A stretch of 64,000 nt of DNA. It comes from Myxococcus stipitatus (GTDB taxonomy: Bacteria > Myxococcota > Myxococcia > Myxococcales > Myxococcaceae). Positions 8,953 through 17,490 of the stretch are shown in pieces; positions within the stretch are counted from its first letter, which is position 1; each line of letters begins with the position of its first letter. The DNA is taken from NCBI RefSeq assembly GCF_037414475.1, contig NZ_CP147913.1, positions 3,162,001 to 3,226,000 on the forward strand, given 5' to 3'. The notes below the pieces were generated by a model, which saw only the letters and a program-made list of their open reading frames with translations, did not search any database and was not told the origin of the DNA. Both the position numbers and the translations under genes were made by a program.

Positions 8953-10428
8953 TCAGGCCCAGCGCGGAGGCAGTGACTCCTCGGACGCCTGGGCCACGCG
9001 AGGCAGCGTCACCGCGAAGCACGTGCCCGCATCCTGCGAGGACGCGACGTCCACCCACCCACCGTGGGCCGTGACGATTTGCGAGACGATGTAGAGCCCC
9101 AATCCCAATCCGTGACGATGAGGCCGGGTTCCTCCTGGCTCGGGCATCGCGCGGTGGAAGGGCGCGAACAAGCGCGGACGCAGGGAGTCCGGAATCGGTG
9201 GCCCGAGGTTGTGGACCTCCACCCGCTGGAACAACGGGTCATTCGCCGCCAGCCGCACCCTCACCGACGTGCCTCGGGGGCTGTGTTGCAGCGCATTGCC
9301 CACCAGGTTCGAGAGCACCTGGCCCAGCCGCTCCTCGTCCCACACGCCGCGGCAGTCGCCATCCACTTCCAGGTCCACGCGCTGCTCGGGGTGCGCGGGC
9401 TCCAGCTCCGAGATGATTCGGCGGCACACCGAGGCCATGCACACCTCGCGCGGACGCAAGGGAATGCCTCCGGCCATGCGCGCGCGGGTGAAATCAAGCA
9501 ACTGTTTCACCAGCCGCGCCATGCGCTCGGCGCTCCCGTCGATTCGCTGCGCCACGCGGCGCACCTCGGGCGTCAGCGTGGGCTGGGCCAGCAGCGCCGC
9601 GGCGGACAGCCTCACCGCGGCCAGCGGGTTGCCCAGGTCATGCCCCAGCACGCCGATGAAGCGCTCCTGGAAGCGAGCCTCCTCGTCGCGCTCCAGCTCC
9701 TGACGGCGCCGCGCGGTGACATCCCGGCTGATGCCGAACAGGCCGTAGACGGTGCCATCGCCCCGGCGCAGCACGCCCTTCGTCGTCTGCCATATCTGGT
9801 CGCTGCCGGGCCCGCCATCCGCGTCCTCGTACGTGGCGGTGACGCCGGACTCCATCACCTCGCGGTCGTTCATCACCGCGGGCGCGGCCGGGTCTCCCAG
9901 GAGCTCCACGTCCGTGCGCCCGAGGATGTCTTGCGGCGCCCGGTTGAAGGCGCGCGCGGTGGCCGGGTTGATGAGCACGTAGCGCGCATCCAGGTCCTTC
10001 ACGTAGATGGCGTCCGTGGCGCTCTCGATGACCGCGTGCAGCAGGTCATGGTCCCTGCGCAGCGCCTCCTCGGAGGCCATCCGCTCCGTCAAGTCCTCCA
10101 GGAAGACGACGACGCCGTCCTCCCACGGGGAGACGCGCGCCAGCATCCACACCGTGCCCACCGAGGACTGGCGCGACACACGCACCACTTCGGGCTCCCG
10201 GCGCACGGCCACTCGGACACATGCGGCGAACAGGCCACATTCGCCCACCCAGGGGGCCTCGTCGAGCAGCCGCTGACGCACCAGCGAGCGCTCTTCCCGT
10301 CCCAGCCAGCGCTCCGCGTGGGCATTCGCGGAGATACACTCGAAGTCCAGGATGCCGTGCCCAGCGGAGCGAACGCTGCGCAACACCACCACAGCCTCGG
10401 AGGGGGGCGCGCCCGCCCCGTTGTTCAT
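8953..10428 (-). CDS. PAS-domain sensor histidine kinase (491 aa)
   Basis: Cytoplasmic sensor kinase with no membrane segment. Two PAS-like regions come first; the second (VIESATDAIYVKDLDARYVL onward) is followed by a PAC-type segment ending in GLFGISRDVTARRRQELERDE. The HisKA box is FIGVLGHDLGNPLAAVRLS with the phospho-accepting His. The HATPase_c domain shows LSNLVGNALQHSPRGT (N box), VHNLGPPIP (G1) and HGLGLGLYIVSQIVTAHGG (G2). The start is uncertain: I chose ATG at 10428, but an in-frame GTG at 10431 and ATG at 10455 are also possible. No response regulator gene is next to it, as is common for orphan kinases of myxobacteria. It is transcribed divergently from mfd. Confidence 0.87.
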   Translation of the reverse strand: MNNGAGAPPSEAVVVLRSVRSAGHGILDFECISANAHAERWLGREERSLVRQRLLDEAPWVGECGLFAACVRVAVRREPEVVRVSRQSSVGTVWMLARVSPWEDGVVVFLEDLTERMASEEALRRDHDLLHAVIESATDAIYVKDLDARYVLINPATARAFNRAPQDILGRTDVELLGDPAAPAVMNDREVMESGVTATYEDADGGPGSDQIWQTTKGVLRRGDGTVYGLFGISRDVTARRRQELERDEEARFQERFIGVLGHDLGNPLAAVRLSAAALLAQPTLTPEVRRVAQRIDGSAERMARLVKQLLDFTRARMAGGIPLRPREVCMASVCRRIISELEPAHPEQRVDLEVDGDCRGVWDEERLGQVLSNLVGNALQHSPRGTSVRVRLAANDPLFQRVEVHNLGPPIPDSLRPRLFAPFHRAMPEPGGTRPHRHGLGLGLYIVSQIVTAHGGWVDVASSQDAGTCFAVTLPRVAQASEESLPPRWA

Positions 10429-10662
10429 CACCCTGTTGCAACGGCCGGATTGCATGGCTGGCGTGTGGCACCCCCCAGCGATGCCTTGGTGGAGAGTAGT
10501 TCTTGCCCCGGGCGGGCGGCCAACCCACCCCCGGTACGGCTGATACGTGGCGGACACAGCACTCACGCCCGCGTCGCCTCCGACACACGACACGCAATGC
10601 GCTCTGTCGTTGACCTGTCAGGGGCTCGCCCCTAATTACCCCGGGGCCCTCAGGGTCCACTC

Positions 10663-13600
10663 ATGGACACTCCTTTCACTCAGAGGCTGGATGGCGAGGC
10701 GGCGGCGCAGCATGGCGGCGTGCCTCTCGTGGCGGGTGACACCCTCACCCGGTTGCTGGCGGAGCTGCGCCCGGGCCATCGTGTCCGGACGCAAGGGCTC
10801 AAGGGCTCCGCTCGGGGCCATGTGCTCGCCCGACTGCACCGGGAGACGCGTGCGCCGCTCGTGTGCGTGGCGGCGGACGAGGAGGCGGCCGACGCGCTGG
10901 CCGCCGATCTGTCCTTCTTCCTGGGCGGAACCGGCACCCTGCTGAAACCCAGCGTGCTGCGCCTGCCCGCCGACGAGGTGCTCCCGTACGACGAGCTGTC
11001 CCCGGACGCGGCCCCCGTCACCGAGCGGCTGGGCGCGCTGTATCACCTGTCCCGCGGCACCCGCTTCCCGGTGCTGGTGATGTCCCTGCGCGCGCTGCAT
11101 CGCCGCGTGTTGCGCCCGGACGTCATGGCCGCGCTCACGGACCGCGTGGTGGCCGGTCAGGACTACGACCGCGACATGCTGGCGCGGAAGCTGGCGCGGA
11201 TGGGCTACCAGAACAGCCCGCTGGTGGAGGACGTGGGCACGTTCTCCGTGCGCGGCGGCCTGCTGGATGTCTTCAGCCCCCTCTACGACAAGCCGGTGCG
11301 CCTGGAGTTCTTCGGGGACACCATCGACTCCATCCGCGTGTTCGACCCGGAGTCGCAGCGCACGGTGGACGCGCTGAAGGAAGTAGACCTGGTCCCCGCG
11401 CGGGAGCTGCTGCTCACCGAGGACACCCGCCCCCGCGCCGAGGCCGCCGCGCGCGCCGTCGCCGACCGCATCAACCTGCCCACCATCCAACTGCGCGAGC
11501 GGCTGGACGCGCTGCGCGAGGGCCTGCCCGGCTTCGGCCTGGAAGGGCTGCTCCCCGGACTCTTCGAGGGGGGACTCGCCACGGTGTTCGACTTCCTGGG
11601 CCCGTGGAGCACGCAGCCGCCCATCTTCTACCTGGACGACCCGCTGGAGTTGAGCCGCGCCGCGGACGCGCTGTGGGACGAGTTGGAGCGCACCTTCGCC
11701 GCGGCCGAGGAGCGCAAGGACCTCATCTGTCCTCCGGCCGAGCACTTCCTCTCGCGCGAGGCGGTGGCGGAGAAGCTCGCCGCGTTCCGCGTCGTCGAGG
11801 GCGGAGGCCTGTCGCTGTCCCAGTCGGAGAAGCCCCCGGTCCTCTTCCAGTTCGGCGGGACGCAGGACCTGCGCGAGGCCATCCTCGCGCACCACGGTGA
11901 AGAGGGCGCGCTGTCTCCGCTGGTGGAGCGGATGCAGCGCTGGCGCGACGCTCGCGTGGCGTGTGCGGTGGCGTGCGGCACGTTGGGCCAGGCGGACCGG
12001 CTCAAGCGGCTGCTGTTGGACCGCAACGTCATGGTGAAGGTGCACACCGAGCCCATGACGGACGCGTCGGCCCTGTATGAGCCGTCCATCTGGGCGCACC
12101 TCTTCACGGGCGAGGTGAGCCAGGGCTTCGTGGATGGCGCGGGCGGGTTGGCGGTGCTGTCGGACGAGGAGATTTTCGGCGTCCGCGCGCGCCGCCGCGT
12201 CAAGCGCAGCAAGAAGCTGGATGCGTTCGCCGCGGGCTTCAAGGACCTGAAGGAAGGCGACCTCATCGTCCACACCGACTTCGGCATCGGCCGCTACGCG
12301 GGCCTGACGAAGATGCAGGTGAACGGCGTGCCCGGGGACTTCCTCGTCCTGGAGTACGCGGGCCGGGACAAAATCTACCTGCCGGTGGGCCGCATGCGGC
12401 TCATCCAGAAGTTCACCGGCGGCAACCCGGAGACAGTCCAGCTCGACAAGCTGGGCACGACGAGCTGGGAGAAGACGAAGAAGCGCGTCAAGGAGCAGCT
12501 GCTCAAGATGGCGGCGGAGCTCCTGCAAATCGCCGCTTCGCGCAAGGCGCATCCGGGCCATGCCTTCAGCGCGCCGGACCGCTACTTCGCCCAGTTCGAG
12601 GCCGACTTCGAATTCGAGGAGACGCCGGACCAGGCGAAGGCCATCGAGGATGTGCTCGCGGACATGCAGAAGCCGGAGCCCATGGACCGGCTCGTCTGCG
12701 GCGACGTGGGCTACGGCAAGACGGAGGTCGCCATGCGCGCGGCCTTCAAGGCCACGTTGGACCGCAAGCAGGTGGCGGTGCTGGTGCCCACGACGGTGCT
12801 GGCGCAGCAGCACTTCCTCTCGTTCAAGAAGCGCTTCAAGGACTACCCCGTCACGGTGGAGGTCATCTCCGGCATGAAGAAGCCGCCGGAGGTGCGCGAC
12901 ATCCTCAAGCGCGCCAAGGAGGGCAAGGTCGACATCCTCATCGGCACCCACAAGCTCCTGGGGGGCGAGGTGGCCTTCAAGGAGCTGGGCTTGATGATTG
13001 TCGACGAGGAGCAGCGCTTCGGCGTGAAGCAGAAGGAGTCGCTCAAGAAGTGGCGCTCCCAGATTGACGTGCTGACGCTGACGGCCACGCCCATTCCCCG
13101 CACGCTGCACATGAGCATGTCGGGCGTGCGCGACATGAGCATCATCGCCACGCCGCCGCAGGACCGGCGCGCCATCCGCACCTTCGTGATGAAGTTCGAC
13201 GCGCAGGTGGTGAAGGAGGCCATCGAGCGAGAGGTCGCTCGCGGCGGGCAGGTGTTCTTCGTCCACAACCGCGTGGAGTCGCTCCCGTCCATGGAGCAGC
13301 AGCTGCGCGAGCTGGTGCCGCAGCTCTCCATCGGCGTGGCGCACGGACAGATGGGCGAGGGCCAGTTGGAGAAGGTGATGCTCGAGTTCACCGAGCGCAA
13401 GCACCAGATTCTCCTGTGCACCGCCATCATCGAGAGCGGCATCGACATCTCCAGCGCCAACACGATGATTGTGAACCGGGCGGACCAGTTCGGCCTCGCG
13501 CAGCTCTATCAGCTCCGAGGACGCGTGGGCCGCTCGAAGGAGCGCGCGTATGCGTACCTGCTGGTGCCCACGCGCCGGGCGGTGACACGCGACGCGCAGC

Positions 13601-14259
13601 GGCGGCTGGAGGTGCTCCAGAACTTCACCGAGCTGGGCGCGGGCTTCTCCATCGCCAGTCATGACCTGGAGATTCGCGGCGCGGGCAACCTGCTGGGCGA
13701 GAAGCAGTCGGGCGCCATCGCGGAGATTGGTTTCGACATGTACGCGCAGCTCCTGGAGGAGGCCGTCGCGGAACTCCAGGGCCAGCCGCCCAAGGTGCAA
13801 ATCGAGCCGGACGTCACGCTGCCCATGCCCGCGCTCATCCCCGACGACTACGTCGCGGACGTGCACCAGCGGCTCGTGTTCTACAAGCGCTTCAGCCAGG
13901 CCAGCCACCCCGACGAAGTCACGGACTTGCGCGCGGAGCTGGTGGACCGCTACGGCGAGGCCCCCGACGAGGTGGACCACCTCTCCGAGCTGACGCTCTT
14001 GAAAATCGACATGCGCGAGCTGCGGCTGCGCGGCCTGGAGGTGGGACCGCAGCGGCTGGTGGTGACGCTGGGCGCGGACGCGCTGCTGGACGGCCCGAAG
14101 GTCGCCGCGCTGGTGCAGCGCTCCAAGGGCTACTACCGCCTCACGCCGGACATGAAGCTCATCGCCCGCGTGGCCCAGGGCGTCCAGGGACACGACCTCA
14201 TCGCCGAGGCCCACAAGGTGCTCCGCGACCTGGACCAGTGCTCGCTGCCGAAGAACTGA
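10663..14259 (+). CDS. mfd: transcription-repair coupling factor Mfd (1198 aa)
   Basis: Removes RNA polymerase stalled at DNA lesions and recruits UvrA. The domain order is standard and the length is usual: UvrB-like N-terminal part (with SVLRLPADEVLPYDELSPD), the CarD-like RNA-polymerase interaction domain near residue 520 (LKEGDLIVHTDFGIGRYAGL), then a RecG-like translocase with Walker A GDVGYGKTEVAMRAA, DEEQRFGVKQKE, TATPIPRTLHMSMSG, and the C-terminal motif region GRVGRSKERAYAYLL. The C-terminal TRCF domain is present. The gene stands alone, divergent from a histidine kinase, and ends at a strong hairpin. Confidence 0.97.
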   Translation: MDTPFTQRLDGEAAAQHGGVPLVAGDTLTRLLAELRPGHRVRTQGLKGSARGHVLARLHRETRAPLVCVAADEEAADALAADLSFFLGGTGTLLKPSVLRLPADEVLPYDELSPDAAPVTERLGALYHLSRGTRFPVLVMSLRALHRRVLRPDVMAALTDRVVAGQDYDRDMLARKLARMGYQNSPLVEDVGTFSVRGGLLDVFSPLYDKPVRLEFFGDTIDSIRVFDPESQRTVDALKEVDLVPARELLLTEDTRPRAEAAARAVADRINLPTIQLRERLDALREGLPGFGLEGLLPGLFEGGLATVFDFLGPWSTQPPIFYLDDPLELSRAADALWDELERTFAAAEERKDLICPPAEHFLSREAVAEKLAAFRVVEGGGLSLSQSEKPPVLFQFGGTQDLREAILAHHGEEGALSPLVERMQRWRDARVACAVACGTLGQADRLKRLLLDRNVMVKVHTEPMTDASALYEPSIWAHLFTGEVSQGFVDGAGGLAVLSDEEIFGVRARRRVKRSKKLDAFAAGFKDLKEGDLIVHTDFGIGRYAGLTKMQVNGVPGDFLVLEYAGRDKIYLPVGRMRLIQKFTGGNPETVQLDKLGTTSWEKTKKRVKEQLLKMAAELLQIAASRKAHPGHAFSAPDRYFAQFEADFEFEETPDQAKAIEDVLADMQKPEPMDRLVCGDVGYGKTEVAMRAAFKATLDRKQVAVLVPTTVLAQQHFLSFKKRFKDYPVTVEVISGMKKPPEVRDILKRAKEGKVDILIGTHKLLGGEVAFKELGLMIVDEEQRFGVKQKESLKKWRSQIDVLTLTATPIPRTLHMSMSGVRDMSIIATPPQDRRAIRTFVMKFDAQVVKEAIEREVARGGQVFFVHNRVESLPSMEQQLRELVPQLSIGVAHGQMGEGQLEKVMLEFTERKHQILLCTAIIESGIDISSANTMIVNRADQFGLAQLYQLRGRVGRSKERAYAYLLVPTRRAVTRDAQRRLEVLQNFTELGAGFSIASHDLEIRGAGNLLGEKQSGAIAEIGFDMYAQLLEEAVAELQGQPPKVQIEPDVTLPMPALIPDDYVADVHQRLVFYKRFSQASHPDEVTDLRAELVDRYGEAPDEVDHLSELTLLKIDMRELRLRGLEVGPQRLVVTLGADALLDGPKVAALVQRSKGYYRLTPDMKLIARVAQGVQGHDLIAEAHKVLRDLDQCSLPKN

Positions 14260-14279
14260 GCCGCGGGTGCACGAAATGA

Positions 14280-14315
14280 AAGAGGCCCGGGACCCACCGT
14301 GGTCCCGAGCCTCTT
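14280..14315. terminator. bidirectional terminator between mfd and the convergent DUF2167-like gene
   Basis: Inverted repeat with 15-base arms (AAGAGGCCCGGGACC and GGTCCCGAGCCTCTT, one mismatch) and loop CACCGT. It lies 20 bases past the mfd stop and 22 bases before the end of the convergent gene, with short T-rich and A-rich flanks on its two sides. Confidence 0.75.
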
Positions 14316-14337
14316 CTCTTCCACACCCGCCGAGTGA

Positions 14338-15240
14338 CTACGGCGTGCCGTCGCTCTCGCCGCGGCGCTTGAACAGCTTGCCCAGCGCGACCACCAGGAA
14401 CGCGAGGCCCGCGAAGATGGCCTTCTTGCCCGCCACCAGCACCGCGAGCAGCCCCTTGAAGAGCCCCGCCTTCGCGGCCATCTTGCCGGCCACCAGGCCG
14501 CCAATGCCATACGCCGCCACGCGGCCGGAGCTGGGGTCGAAGTCCTCATAGCGGTGGCCGGGCATGAAGTGCGTGAAGCCCAGCACCTGCTGCATGTCCT
14601 TCTCCACCTGGGGCAACGCCACCATGCTGGAGACGGCGTTGAGCACCAGCACGCCCTCCTTGCCCAACACCCGGACGTTGTAGTTCAGCGTGTGCTCCTT
14701 CGAGTCACCGAAGGCCAGCTCCTGCGCCCAGTACAGCTTGCGCGTGCTCGCGTCGTAGTGCGGCTGCGCGGCCCATCCCACCAGGTCCACCGTCCCGTAG
14801 CCCGCGCTCGCGCGCTCCTTGTTCTCCTCGCGGGTGCCCTTCTGCATGTCCTTGAGCAGGTCCGCGTAGTCGATACCCGCCGCGTCCTCGTCCTCCACGT
14901 GGCCGTCATCGTCGTACTGGATGACCACGCCCCACCCCGCGGGCGAGTCCACCGTGACATCCGACGGAATCAACATGCCCAGCGTCGTGGAGCCCGGAGG
15001 ATTGCCCCAGACCTCCACCAGCACCTTCTCCGCCTCCTCGGGCGAGAGGTAACCAAAGTTGGCGGGCACCACCATCTTCGCCAACCCGTTCCCCAACACC
15101 ACCTCGCCCGTCTTCGGGTGCAGCTCGGGCAGCGACGGGAGCTCCACTTCTTCGTGCTCGGCGCCCTGCTCAGGCACCTGCGCCCACGCGTTCATCGCCA
15201 CCAGTGACAACACCACGAACAACCATCGCCCACGTTGCAT
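14338..15240 (-). CDS. DUF2167-like membrane protein (300 aa)
   Basis: Signal peptide MQRGRWLFVVLSLVAMNAWA, an exported region of ~220 residues, then C-terminal hydrophobic helices (GLFKGLLAVLVAGKKAIFAG, AFLVVALGKLF) and a basic tail. The pattern of an exported domain with GMLIPSDVTVDSPAGWGVVI and an acidic YDDDGHVEDEDA stretch, ending in a membrane anchor, fits the DUF2167 family, whose function is not established. The ATG at 15240 has GGGAGGGGA upstream and begins the signal peptide; longer in-frame forms lack one. Convergent with mfd and separated from it by a shared hairpin. Confidence 0.75.
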   Translation of the reverse strand: MQRGRWLFVVLSLVAMNAWAQVPEQGAEHEEVELPSLPELHPKTGEVVLGNGLAKMVVPANFGYLSPEEAEKVLVEVWGNPPGSTTLGMLIPSDVTVDSPAGWGVVIQYDDDGHVEDEDAAGIDYADLLKDMQKGTREENKERASAGYGTVDLVGWAAQPHYDASTRKLYWAQELAFGDSKEHTLNYNVRVLGKEGVLVLNAVSSMVALPQVEKDMQQVLGFTHFMPGHRYEDFDPSSGRVAAYGIGGLVAGKMAAKAGLFKGLLAVLVAGKKAIFAGLAFLVVALGKLFKRRGESDGTP

Positions 15241-15415
15241 GTCGGTCCCCTCCCGGGATTTCAGACACGGAATGCCGGGGAGACGAGACACGCCACATGG
15301 ACTGACGGCACGGCGTGCGCCGAAGCGCACCGCGAGGCCCCCCGGTTCCGAAGGCGCGGCAACCTAGTGGCGCGTGGCAGCGCGCGTCAAATCAGCGGGC
15401 TGCGCGACGCCAAGC

Positions 15416-16018
15416 TCAGGCAGCCTCGCCTTTCACGACAGGCGGGGGACGCACGAGAAACTCCCGAGCGGCCGAGAGGGCCCGCGAGTCCTGCAGCACG
15501 TCGCCCGGCCGGTTGCCATGGCCGATGAGGCCACCGCGCCAGTGCATGTCCATGTAGCCGGCGCTCAGCTGGAGGCACAGCAAGAGCGGTTGGGCCACGG
15601 AGTCGTCCTCCTCGGAGGAGTGGGCCGTCACCAGCGACAGCACCTTGCCTCGCATGCGCTCGGCGAAGCGCAGCTCCCGCACACGCATCCACCAAGACCA
15701 GTGCTCCAGGTAGGCCACCGCGCTCGAGGGCAGGTTGTACCAGTACACGGGGGCGACGATGACCACCTCGTCGGCGGCCATGGTGCGCTCGGCCAGCGCC
15801 AGGAGCTCCGGACTCGGAGGACGCGAGTACCCCCCAGGCGCATGGCGCAAGTCCCGGAAGGGCTCGACCAGGTGCTCTTCCAGCCGGAGCCAGTCCGTCA
15901 CCGTGCCAGGCGGGAGCGCCTCCGCGGCCTTGCGCGCGAGCTGCTCCGCGTTGCCCCCCTCACGCGAGCTGGAGAGCAGGAACAGGACATTGCGTGACGG
16001 CGCGGCGGAGTGGCTCAT
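15416..16018 (-). CDS. flavodoxin-fold NAD(P)H-dependent oxidoreductase (200 aa)
   Basis: FMN-binding reductase of the flavodoxin-like/NADPH-dependent FMN reductase family. The phosphate-binding loop is LLSSSREGGNAEQLARKAAE near the N terminus, the middle strand AADEVVIVAPVYWYNLPSSA gives the flavin-contacting Y-W-Y-N-L-P-S segment, and a later strand is GKVLSLVTAHSSEED. Length is normal. GGGGAA precedes the ATG at 16018. It probably reduces a quinone, azo compound or other small molecule; the substrate cannot be told. It lies 266 bases downstream of argE, beyond a terminator, so it likely has its own promoter. Confidence 0.82.
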   Translation of the reverse strand: MSHSAAPSRNVLFLLSSSREGGNAEQLARKAAEALPPGTVTDWLRLEEHLVEPFRDLRHAPGGYSRPPSPELLALAERTMAADEVVIVAPVYWYNLPSSAVAYLEHWSWWMRVRELRFAERMRGKVLSLVTAHSSEEDDSVAQPLLLCLQLSAGYMDMHWRGGLIGHGNRPGDVLQDSRALSAAREFLVRPPPVVKGEAA

Positions 16019-16236
16019 CGTGTTCCCCAGGAAGAAGCGCCAGCGCGAAGGCTCGGTGCCGCGCGGCGCCGATACTTAATAACCAGGGCCTCGCGCGACG
16101 CACGTCCGCACCCCACGAGTGACGCGGCCCCCTTTCTCGAAAAGAACGGGTGCGCACCTCTCGCGACCTCACTCCATCAGCGGCCGCGGGAGTCAGCGGG
16201 AGCACGCGCTGGAAGCAGGGCCTCGCTCGGCGGCCA

Positions 16237-16272
16237 GGCCGCGTGTCTCACGCCTGCAGGAAACACGCGGCC
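16237..16272 (-). terminator. hairpin terminator after the argE-type gene
   Basis: Perfect 10-base inverted repeat GGCCGCGTGT / ACACGCGGCC with a 16-base loop, 12 bases past the end of the deacetylase gene. No long T run follows. Confidence 0.55.
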
Positions 16273-16284
16273 CGCTGGAGCCGC

Positions 16285-17421
16285 TCAGCGTCCACCACAG
16301 AAGTGCGCGACGGCGCGAGCCAGGATGGCCTCGCAGCGCACCAGGTCCTCGGTGGGCACGTACTCGCCTGTTTGGTGGGCCACGCGGATGTCGCCGGGGC
16401 CGAACACCACCGCCTCCGCGCCGAGCTCCGTCATCTGCGGAGCCTCCGTGCCGAAGGGCACCGTCGTGGAGGCGTTGCCGCTGGCCTCGGCCAGGAAGCG
16501 CACCACCTCCGCGTCCTCTCGCGTATTCACGCCCCGGTCCGTCCGCAGCACACGAATGTGCGCCTCAAACGCGGGCTCATCGCGCACCAGCTCCTGCCGG
16601 ATGGACTCCAGAATCTCCGCCACCCGCTGCGTCGACTGTCCGGGAATCGGCCGCCACTCCACCGTGAAGCGGCACGAGCCCGGCAGGATGTTCTTGGCCT
16701 TGCCGCCCTGGATGACCCCCACGTTCACCGTGGTGAACGGCGGCTGGAAGCCCTCGTCCCGCTCCTCGCGCAGCACCGTCGTCGCCAGCTGCTCCAACCG
16801 CTGAAGGAACCGCCCCGCGCGGAAGATGGCGGATGCGCCCGTCTCCGGATACGCGCTGTGCCCTTCCTTGCCCAGCACCTCCACCTCCGCCAGGCAGTAC
16901 CCCTTGTTCGCGCGCACGGGCGTGAGCTTCGTGGGCTCGCCGACGATGGCGTGCCGCGCACGGCCCAGGCCCGCCGCCACCAGCTTCTTGGCGCCCACCA
17001 ACCCCACTTCTTCATCCGCGGTGAGCACCACCATCAGCGGAGCCTGGAGCCGCTCGGCGCGCTCGGCGGCGTGCAGCGCGCAGGCGATGAAGCCCTTCGT
17101 GTCACAGGCGCCGCGCCCGTAGAGCTTGCCATCCCGCTCCGTCAGCTTCAGCGCGTCCGTCCACGCCGCGTCGAAGGGCACGCAGTCCGAGTGCCCCACC
17201 AACGCGAGCGCCGCGCGCCCGGTGCCGCCCTTCACCGCCACCAGGTTCACCTTCTCCACACCCGCGTCGTCGGTGTACCGCTGGCGCTCCGCGCTGAAGC
17301 CCGCGGCCTCCAGCCGCGCCTGCGCATAGTCGATGAGCGGGGCATTGGGTCGCGCGGACGTGGTGTCCATCGCCACCAGCTCCGTCAGGGTGGCCCGCAG
17401 CGCGGGCAGCGTGTCGCTCAT
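16285..17421 (-). CDS. argE: ArgE-type M20 deacetylase (378 aa)
   Basis: Zinc amidohydrolase of the M20 family, closest to N-acetylornithine deacetylase. Metal and catalytic regions: LVGHSDCVPFDAAWTDALKL (metal His, catalytic Asp), YGRGACDTKGFIACAL (bridging Asp), LTADEEVGLVGAKKL (catalytic Glu pair) and AIVGEPTKLTPV (metal Glu). The dimerisation domain begins at CLAEVEVLGKEGHSAYP. GGAGG precedes the ATG at 17421. It lies 69 bases downstream of hutF in the same direction, so they may share a transcript. M20 enzymes also cleave other N-acyl amino acids, so N-formylglutamate hydrolysis is an alternative role suggested by the neighbour. Confidence 0.85.
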   Translation of the reverse strand: MSDTLPALRATLTELVAMDTTSARPNAPLIDYAQARLEAAGFSAERQRYTDDAGVEKVNLVAVKGGTGRAALALVGHSDCVPFDAAWTDALKLTERDGKLYGRGACDTKGFIACALHAAERAERLQAPLMVVLTADEEVGLVGAKKLVAAGLGRARHAIVGEPTKLTPVRANKGYCLAEVEVLGKEGHSAYPETGASAIFRAGRFLQRLEQLATTVLREERDEGFQPPFTTVNVGVIQGGKAKNILPGSCRFTVEWRPIPGQSTQRVAEILESIRQELVRDEPAFEAHIRVLRTDRGVNTREDAEVVRFLAEASGNASTTVPFGTEAPQMTELGAEAVVFGPGDIRVAHQTGEYVPTEDLVRCEAILARAVAHFCGGR

Positions 17422-17490
17422 GGGACAACCTCCAGTGGCCGCGTCATGCCACCGCCCGGCGCCCCGCGCCAGCCCCCTCTCCCCACCCCT

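Noticed and set aside
10636..14214. A 1192-codon open frame antisense to mfd, with His/Arg/Gln-rich translation
   Set aside because: Shadow of codon bias in very GC-rich DNA; no ribosome site, no domain, and mfd on the other strand is complete.
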